Source: Marasmius tenuissimus (Eukaryota; Basidiomycota; Agaricomycetes; Agaricales; Marasmiaceae). Taken from it: 64,000 bases of DNA. The position numbers and the translations under genes were made by a program. Each line of letters starts with the position of its first letter. Positions within the stretch are counted from its first letter, which is position 1. This document shows positions 10,853 through 23,135 of the stretch, piece by piece. The DNA is taken from assembly GCA_029532415.1 (NCBI GenBank), contig JAQOTA010000058.1, positions 992,001 to 1,056,000 of the forward strand, in the 5' to 3' direction. The notes under the pieces were generated by a model. The model ran no database searches and was not told the DNA's origin. It saw only the letters and a program-made list of their open reading frames with translations.

Positions 10853-11694
10853 AGGACCCCTGAAAGTCCCACCCAAGCATTGATCCCAATTTTTCAGGAT
10901 TTCGCCAAAATTTGTCCGGACAGGGTACATTTTTGGCGCCGAAAATGTCCGGATTCACACCCAAGGGTATTCCCAAATTTTTGGCCCATGTCCGGACGAG
11001 GGATCAAAGCTCATGAGGCCCAAAAAACGCTTTTACAGCCTTTTTGTACAGTACCGAGTGTTTGAATACGTCGTCGCTCCTGAATATAAGTGCAAACTCG
11101 AGAGTTACAGACTAGGGCTCTGATCATCACCAGGATCAACAGAGGAGAAAAGACGTTGGGCGGGATTGCGAGCAGATCTTGTCGAGAAAAGAAGAGACTG
11201 GGTGGGGGTTGTGCTGGCCATTTTTTTGAAGTCGAGTACAGGTGCATCCCAGTCGTCTTCCATTGCGCGGTTGAGTCAGCCGCCAGCGAGGAAGAAAAAT
11301 AGCACAGTGAACGCGACGGTATCGTTGTTGGCGAGCTGCAGTGATCACTGATGACGAGGACACTTGTTGCGCCGACCAAATTTCATAGCTATTTCCAATA
11401 TCTACGTGCATACTGAAATAAAAATACAGCGAGTACGGTTCGAACGCTAGACGACGCGCGCGAGGCGAAGAAGTTGGAGATCACCAGTACCACTTCACTA
11501 TCAGGTCCTGATAAACCGTGTCCGGACCAGCATCAAACCACCCCGCACCCAGCTGCCGGATGTCCGTACATAGGATCAAAGTATGGCTGAATTTTGACTG
11601 AAAATGTCCGGATTTTCCTCAAACCTCCCGGCCATTTTTGGCCCAAGAATGTCCGGATTTGCATCAATGCTCGGGTGGGACTTTCAGGGGTCCT
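10853..11694. mobile_element. Non-autonomous hAT-like DNA transposon (MITE), 842 bp
   Basis: The ends are inverted copies of each other over 33 bp with one mismatch, starting AGGACCCCTGAAAGTCCCAC at 10853 and ending with its complement at 11694. The 8-bp sequence CCGACAGT flanks both sides (10845-10852 and 11695-11702) as a target-site duplication. Both subterminal regions carry several copies of TGTCCGGA or close variants (three on the left, four on the right), a common arrangement for transposase binding sites. No transposase frame exists inside. An 8-bp duplication is the hAT signature. The near-identical ends suggest fairly recent movement. It sits between COQ11 (-) and the DPBB gene (-). 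Confidence 0.92.
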
Positions 11695-11702
11695 CCGACA
11701 GT
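11695..11702. repeat. Right target-site duplication CCGACAGT
   Basis: Directly abuts the right inverted end and is identical to 10845-10852. Confidence 0.9.
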
Positions 11703-12315
11703 CCCGACGGTTCGCGATCGAGGAGGGTCTCGATTGCACCCCTCGTAGCTTCAAGCTGTATAAACCGCTCCGTCGGGCACCCCAGTTGCTATGGGATGGT
11801 CCGCAACAGGTACAGAAATTCACAATAAAAATGCCTAAAAATGCATAGATCTATATTTGGTGGTGAATAGCGTCCTTTCAAAGTAAACCATAAACCGCGA
11901 TATCTACATCTCTGCTACAACCGAGCAAGAAAATGAATCGAAAGCCAGTGCGATAATAAAGAGCGGTAAAGAACACGGGAGACCCAAAGTAAATGTAACA
12001 AGTAGTGACCGACAGCACTGAGGAAGGGAAAAAGCATCAAGGAATGCCAAGTGGGAATGGGTCGCTCTGGGACGACAGGAAACGCGAACGTGGAACTAAT
12101 CAACTCCACCAGGTCGTCAATGATTTCATCAGCTTCATCGTCGCGTTTTCTTCAAGCATTAATAGCGTCGTCAAACCCATCAAACTAGCCCCGTGGAGAA
12201 AGGAAAATGCCTCAAGGCAGGGCACTAGCCAGTGCAGTAGAAAGAAAGGGAGTAGAGATAGAGGGGAGAGAGTCCAAGAGTCCAAGAAAAGGGAGAGTCG
12301 ACACCATGGGTATCT
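11703..12315. other. Intergenic, 3' side of the DPBB gene
   Basis: About 610 bp with only short frames. The part near 12230-12300 is purine-rich on the + strand (pyrimidine-rich on the transcript strand). I see no gene. Confidence 0.5.
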
Positions 12316-13879
12316 TTAGACGAACTTCCACGAAACTGTAATGACAGGTGCAATTAGAGGCCTTCAAGACGGTAGAATCGGATATACAAGACTCACTAGG
12401 AACATGGCCATCACTGAGGGGGGCGATGGCCTTGAATGCTCCCTCGGAAAGGTCGATGGAGTTGCCGTTGTCGCAGGTCGGGCACACATCAGCAATCATA
12501 GCAGTGACAGACTATGCGCCGAGTGTTAACCGTCACGTCATTATAGACAGCGAGAGGTGACTTACCTGGCCATTGTTGTTGTTGGTAATGCTGACACGTC
12601 GACCACAGAGATCGGATTTCTGGCCAAGGTCTCCGTAACGATCTTGATCTAACAATCGACCGTGAGGGAGACAAACGGGAACAGAAAGAAGAAAACCCAC
12701 CGATAGCAACAATCATCTCATCATCACCGTGTTTCTGAGCAAAAGCATAAATGAATGGTGCCCCTGGCAGGGTAAAGAATTACTTACGTCACCGCATGCG
12801 CCGGCGTTTCCGTTCTGGTAGTAAAATGTGGCACTGTTGAAGAAAAAAATTCCGGTCAATAAGGGCGGTCATGTTTGGCCGCAAATGGACCAACGTACAA
12901 TCCACCAAGTTGAAGATCCACATCCACGCTTCCACCCTGGTTTCCATTGCCACTGTCCTGGGTAGGCTGAGACTCTTCGGAGGTGTTGGTGGTGGCGGCG
13001 GCCGTGGTAGGGGGCGCTTGCTCCTCGGTGGTCGAAGTGGGAGGAGCCTGCTCGGTCGTCGAGGTGGTGGTGGGAGCTTGCTCAGCAGTCGAAGTAGGGG
13101 CCTGCTCAGTGGTGGGTGCCTGCTCAGTGGTGGACGCCTGCTCAGTGGTGGATGCCTGCTCAGTGGTCGAGGTAGGGGCTTGCTCGGTAGTAGAGGTAGT
13201 AGTAGGAGCTTGCTCAGCGGTTGTGGTAGGGGGAGGGGGAGCTTGAGTGGTGGGAGGGGCTTGTTGGCCCTGTCCCTGACCACCAGTCTCCTCCTCCTCG
13301 TCACAATCTTCGAGATCTTCGTCGTCGTCGTAGTCACCCTCGTCGTCGCAATCCTCGAGGTCATCACCGTCATCGTCACTGTGGTTGAACTGTGCGGGTG
13401 GCTGAGTTACCTCAGTCGGGGTGGACTCGGCAACCTCAGTTGTTGTCGACTGAGCAACCTCGGTGGTTGTCTCCGCAGCTTCGGTTGATGATGATGATGA
13501 TGATGACGACTCGGCATTGGCAGGATCGCACGATGGGTCCCGGTTGTCCTTCACGTTCTCAGTGGCCTGTGGAGTGAACCTTAGGCGAACCGAACGTTTT
13601 TGTATGTACGCAAAGCACTCACAAGCATCGGGTGACAGCAGAGGTCGAAGAACGGTGTCCCATGCTTCTTGTAACACTGAAGAGCCAGATAGCTAAATTT
13701 TCATGTCAGTACAAACACGATCGGGAGTTTCATTAGCCTAACCGTTCGTGATATGTTGAGTATTTCTCAAGGTAGCCCTCAACATAGCCATCGGGCTTGT
13801 CGTGTCTGGGAACAGCACGGGCATTAACGAGAGAGAGTGCTGAGAGAGCGAGGGAAATGAGTGAGAGAGAAGCGACCAT
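12316..13879 (-). CDS. Secreted DPBB (RlpA/barwin-like) protein with a Thr/acidic insert
   Basis: Exons 13879-13743, 13692-13623, 13566-12899, 12833-12788, 12734-12701, 12648-12566, 12511-12397 and 12335-12316 give 390 aa. A signal peptide is clear (residues 1-22, leading to NARA). A Cys-bearing N-terminal part follows (YLALQCYKKHG, then FFDLCCHPML). Next comes a low-complexity insert of about 200 aa: a Ser run, an acidic stretch with two LEDCD units, and many TTEQAPTT-like repeats. The C-terminal domain is a double-psi beta barrel: ATFYYQNGNAGACGD, AIDQDRYGDL, DLCGRRVSITN, IADVCPTC, SIDLSEGAFKAIA and a final VPISWKFV. Such proteins are expansin- or endoglucanase-like secreted or wall-bound proteins. 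I infer extracellular location. Activity is not evident. A TATA-like stretch near 13945 lies upstream. Confidence 0.87.
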
Positions 13880-14237
13880 CGTTGTTGATTTGGGATGGTT
13901 TGAGTAACCACAAAGAGTGTGTGGGTAGTAAGGAAGGGAGGGGGGTTATAAAGGAGAGAAGAGGACTAGAAACGATGCAGAATCAGTATAGCGTTCATAC
14001 AAAAGTTCCATTGGAAGAATGAAGGAGAAGCTTACTCGTACAGAAAAAAGGAAGGTTGTTCAACACGAACCAAAACTGGGTGGTTCGGATTCGAGCTTTC
14101 CCCTATATATACATTTTTAGTACCCTCGGCAGTTGCCGCATCTCAGGCACAGCCCCATAAGCGACCCCTTGACTGCGGCTTTAGTTGGCCTTGCTCTGCT
14201 GTCAGCCTTGTCCCTTTTTCTCACAGCCGCGAGCAAC
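13880..14237. promoter_or_regulatory. Divergent promoter region DPBB / SCAMP
   Basis: 358 bp. TATA-like boxes face both ways: TTTATAAC on the minus strand near 13945 for the DPBB gene, and CTATATATAC at about 14103-14112 on the plus strand ahead of SCAMP. Confidence 0.45.
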
Positions 14238-15555
14238 ATGTCCTGTTGGTCTTCCAGCATCGTTATCCATTCATTTCCGCTTATTTCTCTTTTCTGCAGA
14301 CAACCAAAATCCGTTTGCGTCGTCCCATTCGCTCGATGCGAATCCCTTTGACGATCCTCAAGATGAGCACAATTCTCGAATGGAACAAATTCGTCAGCGC
14401 GAAGCAGATTTAGAACGCCGCGAGACCGAGCTCAATAAGAGAGCAGAGCAGGTTAGGAATCATGGAAGGAAGAATTGGCCACCTTGTACGTATTTTCTAT
14501 CGGTGACTGCTCATGACGCTTCGAGGCGAACGTTCACGACTTTAATCTCAGTTTTTCCAATCATATACCATGATATCAAGGATGAAATTCCAGAGGCCTC
14601 TCGTCCCCTCATAACGCGTCTCTATCAACTATGGCTGGTCCTGGTTGTAACCCTCATCATCAACATGATTGCTTGTATATTCATCCTCATCGCTGGCTCG
14701 TCGGATGGTGGTAAAGACGTGGGCTCGTCAATAGGGTACGACACTCCACGGTCACCGGCTGCGGATCCCCATGACGCTCAGCTATTCTTTAGATATATCT
14801 TCATTATAACCATCACCTCGTTCCTCCTGTGGTATCGGTACGCCTGATAACCGACTCCTCCTAGTGCGGTGCTGATCTCCAACTTCACAGTCCCATCTAC
14901 AATGGTTACATGAAGGTGACGTGTTTCGAAAACCTCGTGCGTGTCTTTGAACTCATTTGTGCGATTTAGGAGCAATCTCTGTACTACTGTAAGAACCGCC
15001 CCCGATTGCATGGTATCCATTTTTAACACTGTTCAGACTTGTACTTCTTCTTCTGCGGCTTCCACCTCTTATTCAGTATCTACATGTGAGTACACCGCTC
15101 CCCTTCTCCAACACGAGCTCACATTTTCACCCAAGGATTATCGGAATTCCAAGGTAGGATCCGGCAGATTTTGAGACTTGGCTTTTCGATTGACCTGCCT
15201 CAGTACCGGCTCGGCTGGTCTCATTCAGACCGTCCAGATGTTTTCCAATCACCACTGGGCTGCAGCAGTGCTCGCACTGATCGCGACTATTGGCTGGTTC
15301 ATCCAAGGCCTGGGTAATGCGTTCTATTACAAGCAGGTCAGTTCTTTCAGACACTCCTAATTCGGCGTGCATCGGCCCTGTCTCACCCGACTCGCCAATA
15401 GATTTACGCTCATCATAATGCTCAAGGCCACACGATGGAAAAGGTAATCTCATTCTTACGTCCTGAATCTCGCCTGGCGCCTACTGACACTCGATCGCAA
15501 GGCAAAAACGGAGTTGGCTACTCATGGCGCAAAGTCATACTTCACGCGGGGTTGA
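14238..15555 (+). CDS. Secretory carrier-associated membrane protein (SCAMP)
   Basis: Eleven exons: 14238-14244, 14300-14485, 14552-14735, 14793-14837, 14891-14915, 14970-14988, 15037-15085, 15136-15153, 15204-15336, 15402-15443 and 15502-15555, giving 253 aa. The order is typical of SCAMPs: NPF repeats near the N-terminus (QNPF, ANPF), a coiled coil of R/E/Q residues (about 28-60), the NWPPFFP entry motif, then four TM segments with the hallmark WYRPIYNGYMKEQSLYY loop, SAGLIQTVQMF and FYYKQIYAHH. It ends in TELATHGAKSYFTRG. SCAMPs act in post-Golgi recycling and endocytosis, and NPF motifs bind EH-domain proteins. Several exons are tiny (7, 18, 19 and 25 nt) but every phase closes. Confidence 0.92.
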
Positions 15556-16123
15556 AGATAAATGAATCGGACCATCGAACTCGTGTTTTTCATGAACAAT
15601 TTTACAGTAGTTACTTATGTTGTTTTTCGTATTACTTTAATGACCCGCTTCATGACGAACAAGAACGGAGGAAGAAAACAAGGGGGCACCCTGGGATAAC
15701 GCCAGGCCCAGTAAGGCAGCTGCCCCAAGCGTGCGAACTACTGCTGAGGAAAGCATAAATGAAAAAAGGGTAGGCTTAGGTTCTTCATCCACCATCATCT
15801 AAAGGTATGTGCCCTCCCTTATCCTCATTTCATCTCTCCGTCGATGTCCAAAATACCTGTTGAATTCTTGCTGATCGTGCTGTTTTGCATCCTTCCAGTC
15901 AAAACCTGTCAAAAAATCATATAAAAAATCAACTTTTATATAAACCAAGCGGTTGTTTGTTGCTCTCCTGTGTGCGCGCCTTGTTATACTTCTATCGAGA
16001 CTTGTATACTCACGATTCACCGTTGATTCCAGTCGCAGAAAAGTTCATAAAGCAGTAACGACCACGCCCTTTTTTTAAACAAGAAAAAACCCACAACTTT
16101 TAATCGACACAAAACCGATTATC
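15556..16123. promoter_or_regulatory. 5' region of the PABP gene
   Basis: About 570 bp with no coding frame. It includes AT-rich and A-rich stretches close to the PABP ATG (16055-16105). An A-rich 5' leader is a known autoregulatory site in PABP mRNAs of other eukaryotes. Here it is only suggestive. Confidence 0.35.
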
Positions 16124-18530
<2,407 letters not shown>

Positions 18531-19601
18531 GTGTGTCGCTCCCCTGTCCAATCGTCCGTCCTTCCACGTTGGATTGTACTCCGCAATCCGTCCATTCGTT
18601 TTTTGTGATCGTCCGTAACGCCATCCAGTTCTTTCCTCTCCCTTTGTACAGTACACGTCGATGCTCTCGCGTCTCATGTTGTTGGATCATCCATGCCGCC
18701 GCCGCTTTTGACGCTTTCCGGTCGTCATCCAACTGATATACCGGTGTTGTCGTACTTGTTTGGTGGTTCTTGCTCGTTGCGTTAGTTGGGTTTTTTTGGG
18801 GTTGGTCGTTCCTTTGTGATACTTATTCGAAGGGACAAGAGATGATACAACTACTGCTTGTAATTGACATGTTTTTGAACGGGTGGTGTTCCCAAATTCT
18901 GCACGGAGTGATTGAAGTATTCTGATCAAAGCACGACTGCAACGTGGTCAACTGAACGAGTGTTCAGACTCGAACAACTTACAAGTCGTAACGCGTAACG
19001 TGCGACACGGAGTCTTCGACGTTGAGCGTTATAATAGGACAGCCGTACGTTGAGTACCATTTCCCGAGTCGCTCGGCAGTTGGTTCGTCAGATCCGTTAG
19101 ACCCTCAAATCAAAAATCACAATGACTACAATGACTCTTGTCATCTTGTCATGAGATTTACGAAGCAGTCAGCGGGCCGGCCTCAGCTGTTTAACTTCCC
19201 CACGTCTCAAGTGCAACTCATGGCTGACCTTGGCTGACTCTGCCCAGGCTCCGTCCTTTCCTCCCAAAACTCTCCAACGGCTCCTGGAGTGATACCTCAA
19301 ATACTCTACGATAGTACATACATGCTACTCGGCTGGTATGGGTGGGTTCTGCTGACTGTACAACGCCCAAGGCCCAGGCACTCAAGTTCTGCTTGAATAT
19401 TACTTGCGATCGAATTGTCAAACCCAGAGCATAAGCAATGGGCGTCTCGTCAAATCATTCACTGGCCAGAAATATCGCTCACCAAGCAATTGATTTTTCC
19501 TGTCGCGCAAGAGAGCAAGAGTATGGTATAAAAGTCCCTCGACGATACGTCTATCTTCATTCTCAAGTTACTCTAAACCCCCCCCCCCCAAGACAAGCCA
19601 T
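18531..19601. other. Intergenic PABP 3' / AIF-like 5'
   Basis: About 1.07 kb. The first part is the PABP 3' UTR and beyond. The last 100 bp hold the promoter of the next gene, with a TATA box at 19527-19533 and a ten-C run at about 19580-19589. I see no gene. Confidence 0.5.
19527..19533 (+). promoter_or_regulatory. TATA box of the first AIF-like gene
   Basis: TATAAAA, 69 bp upstream of the ATG, in a region otherwise not AT-rich. Confidence 0.6.
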
Positions 19602-20970
19602 ATGTCGCCCAGCAAGAAGACTTCGATTGTAATCGTTGGCGGAGGAACTGCAGGGACTTTCATTGCCAGGTCCCTCTCCGAATCTCTCGACTCCTCGAAG
19701 CACGAGATCAAACTCGTCAACTCCCGTCCTTACAGTGTCTTACGACCTGCTTCGCTCCGTATGGTGGTGTCGGACTCGGATAAGCTCGAAGAGAAGATCT
19801 TGGTACCTTACGACAAACTTTTCCACAAGGGGAACGGCACTTTTGTGCAAGGAGAGGTGGCGCGGATTGACGAAACGGCAAGAGAAGTTGAACTCACGAA
19901 TGGGCAGCTCATCTCGTTCGACATCCTTGTGCTTGCAACTGGAACTAAATGGAGCGGGCCTATAGCGCTGCCGGAGAACCCGAGTGAGGTTGACGGATTT
20001 ATCGAAGACAGAAGGAGGGAGTTCAAGAAGGCGAAGAACATTTTACTTGTTGGTGGCGGCTCGATTGGGATTGGTGGGTTGAAGTCTCTCTTTTTACAAC
20101 CACGTCAATCACTCATCAGATGAACATGTAGAGCTTGCGGGAGAGCTTCGAGACCTCAGTACCGTGAGTATTTAGTGAGTATGTCATTTCAACATCCGTT
20201 AACTGGTCACTTTTCCAGGAAAAGGAGATTACTATCGTTCACCGTGACCGATTGCTGCTTAACGACACGTATCCTGAGAAGGTGCGGAAGGCTATCCAGA
20301 ACCAGCTAGTGGACCGCAAAATCAGGGTCGTGTTGGAGGATTCGGTTGACGCCCCCAATCCTGGGCCCTCAGAGGGCACAATCACGACCAGACGAGGAGT
20401 TCAGTTGAGCCCTGATCTTATCGTAAGCCTATTTTTCCTTGGCTAGCGATCGCCTGTACATCGTGACTGATGCGACATCGATAAGGTTCACACCTGGGGG
20501 GGTCGACCAGATACTGAGGTGATAGGTACATCTCTTGGGCAAGAAACGTTGACGGAGAGGGGATTCGTGAAAGTGAAGCCGACGATGCAGCTCGTCGGTC
20601 GATCCAACATCTTCGCTGCTGGCGATATAGTGGAATGGGAAGAACAGAAGATGATAATGAAGGCGCAGGGTCACGGGAAGGTTGTTGTGAAGAACATCAT
20701 CAATCTTCTTGCAGGCAAGACCACGGACGTGGTCTACAAGGGTGCTATGGAAGCTATCCTCGTCACGAACGGCAGGGTGAGTTACGCGATCGAGTCCTTC
20801 GAAGTCCATCCTTCCTGTCGTCAGTCACTCATCATGTTCTCTCAATGTAGGAGGGTGGAGTCATGTATGTGCCCATCCTATGGGGACTCACTTTCGGGTC
20901 GTGGGTCAGTGCACGTATCAAGTCGAGGGGTCTGATGATACCTATGGCTCGCGGTTTGCTTGGTTACTAG
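19602..20970 (+). CDS. AIF/FSP1-like FAD-NAD(P)H oxidoreductase, copy 1
   Basis: Exons 19602-20073, 20132-20163, 20219-20422, 20486-20776 and 20851-20970 give 372 aa. A two-dinucleotide-binding flavoprotein: FAD site IVIVGGGTAGTFIAR at residues 8-22, NAD(P)H site NILLVGGGSIGIELAGEL at about 147-164, and the second FAD motif NIFAAGDI. The C-terminus ends in a hydrophobic patch and MIPMARGLLGY. It belongs with AMID/FSP1/AIFM2-like oxidoreductases (type II NADH dehydrogenase relatives). Quinone reduction at membranes is the likely reaction but is inferred. A close homologue lies at 43626-44920 on the other strand with the same introns except the one in the DLI|VHTW region. A TATA box is present upstream. 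Confidence 0.85.
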
Positions 20971-21378
20971 ACCTTGGCTTCCCTCTTTCGGTGTCTTGTA
21001 TCTACGTTATAGCTCAAGATAATGGTTTGTAGACGACTTGCAGGCACGTGCATTATACCTTTCCCTTCCAATGAATGAACATTAGGTTTTCTGCCAGCGC
21101 GCCCAGCTAGGGCTACCCGAGTACTTGTCAGTCGGAGTAAGTTGATAAGCCTGGGAGCCCGCTTGAGTAACCCCGCATTCAACACGCATGCTACAACACT
21201 CACCTGAGCAGCGTGAGCACTCGAAGGAGAGCGTCCCTCGGCTTTACCCCAGACCCAATCAGAAGCACCTATCGGTCGGTCCTGTTTCACGTTATATGAA
21301 CAGGAGACCGGTCACCCCCGCTCCGCAAATGGGACGGGGGACCGGGATGAGGGTGACGATTTGTGCGCTACGGGGTAT
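20971..21378. other. Intergenic between convergent genes
   Basis: About 400 bp between the 3' ends of the AIF-like and methyltransferase genes. Nothing recognised. Confidence 0.5.
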
Positions 21379-22745
21379 TCATAGCTTCTTCGTCGCGTAG
21401 ACAATATGGATGTGAGTAGAGAGATTCAGGAGAGGGTCGTATAAATCTCGCTGAGCGTTTCCTATGAAAGCGCGAACAGAGGTTTCCGGAAGCCCCATGG
21501 AGAGAAATAAAGGTCTCAGAGCAGGGAGGAAGAGCTCATATTGCATCCATTGAAGTTGTCCAACTGTCAGGTTGTTCGAATCTGCATATCAGGTAATTGA
21601 CGTCAATTTCAGCCATCACTCTATTGAATATCTTTGAATGCTTGCCTGTAGGCCAAAACCCGACGGGAATGTTCCCGTCTCGTTTGACAATCGACTCGTA
21701 ACCATCCGTCTCAGTAACCAGGTCCGCTAGCTTTTTCGGAACATCGACGTCAACTCCTAGACTGGTCAAACATGTTCGATAGGTATCCCATAATCCGAAC
21801 CAATGTTGCATTCCCCGGCTTTCGCGCGAGTTTGACAGTGGTCGGCCATCGGCTATGGGCGTCGAGTCAGGCTCGACGAGCAGCACGAGACCACCGGGAC
21901 GAAGTATACGTGTAATTTCTGTGAGAAGGGAGGTGTAGTTGCGTATCTGAGGAATGAAAGTATTAGTAGGATCCCAGGCACGACGAGAACAGTCGACCTA
22001 CTCCTGTGTGCATCGAGCGAGCGTGAACTAGATCAAAATAATTGTCCGGATAAGGGATCGGCCCCTGGTCTAGATCGTACAACTCAAACCTAGGTGCAAG
22101 CTTAGGGTGATACTACTCCGGTTTGAGTAAGGTCGCAACTTACGTGCAGTTGGGGGGTACATCTCTGGGCAACAATCAGCACAGTCTGAAAATCACGCGA
22201 TGGGATATAAGGTCTCAAACGGGAATTCGATACCTGGGCTGGAGAGGGGCCAAATCGATGCCTATGACTTCGGCGCGAGGGAATTCGTCTGCCATGCTCA
22301 CGGCCCTAGATCAAGAGCTTGTAAGCGGGAATTCAGGCGGCAAGGGCAGCGGTCTGTGTGCTTTACCAAACGCCGCTCCCGGTACCCAGGTCGAGGACTG
22401 GAAAGATTGAGTACAGGGAAGGACTGTGAGAGGTAAAGAGACCTTACTTCTTCTGTGCTGACCAAATTGAAGTACCTCTTGAACGGGCCCCACATAATTC
22501 CTTCCTTCGAATACGAATTGCATCATCCGATGGTGCAGTTCAAAACGCTGGGAAACAACATCATGAGTCGGTCTTTGAACGCGATTTCGACGCGACTCGA
22601 CCTTGATTTCTTCCTCATCGGCAGGAAGACGGTACGCAGAATTCGGCATGCTATTGACCGTGCGGCCATGGAGAGTTTGGAAGAATTCAGAGTCGTCGTC
22701 CCCAACAAAAGATATCTCCGAGAAAGAAGGGAGGCCGTGGGGCAT
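21379..22745 (-). CDS. SAM-dependent methyltransferase (Methyltransf_11/25 type), basidiomycete family
   Basis: Exons 22745-22448, 22397-22367, 22305-22234, 22164-22144, 22089-22002, 21946-21646 and 21581-21379 give 337 aa. Motifs: RRILDLGTGSGVWAVSMADEF (SAM motif I), VIGIDLAPLQPR (II), FELYDLDQGPIPYPDNYFDL (III), ILRPGGLVLLVEPD, then WDTYRTCLTSLGVD and RDGNIPVGFWP with a C-terminal helical region ending LTVGQLQWMQYE. This resembles the 'TAM'/LaeA-like family that is abundant in Agaricomycetes. The substrate is unknown. The last intron (21645-21582) begins with GC (ACAG|GCAAGC) and no GT donor keeps the frame. The ATG at 22745 begins MPHGLPSFSE. An exon of only 21 nt is supported by continuous phase. 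Confidence 0.85.
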
Positions 22746-23135
22746 AGGCAAGTCCGGAAGAAAGAAAAGAGGGAGGCGAGAAATGCATAAGTAGGTCGAC
22801 CACGCTTTCAATATGCGTAGCTTTTAAATTGTCACACTGGTGATGCTTCTCTTTGTGATTGAATATCATTGACGGAGATATATGGGACAGGCGTACCTAC
22901 TTACCACCGGGACCTTTTGTTGCATCATAGCATCTGTGATCCATGCAGGGTAATTCGGTCCCTATAAGTAGAAAGGGCAGATGTGTCTCATTCTCCGCAA
23001 AAGTGATATTTTTGATGCATGGAGTCGCTCATCCACTACACACACCTTTCCCTCTATCGCCAAACAATTGGCAAAATGAAGGGTATCAAGAGTCCAATTG
23101 AGTACATCTTACAACATCGTAATGGCCTTCGTCAA
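22746..23135. other. Intergenic, methyltransferase 5' / SPT8 3'
   Basis: About 390 bp. Short frames only. Confidence 0.5.

Noticed and set aside
11430..11450. GGTTCGAAC near the centre of the transposon as a tRNA T-arm
   Set aside because: No acceptor, D or anticodon stems match around it.
12871..13488. Long plus-strand frame rich in Gly/Arg/Leu
   Set aside because: It is the complement of the Thr/acidic insert of the DPBB gene and has no domain. The minus gene with eight phase-closing exons explains it.
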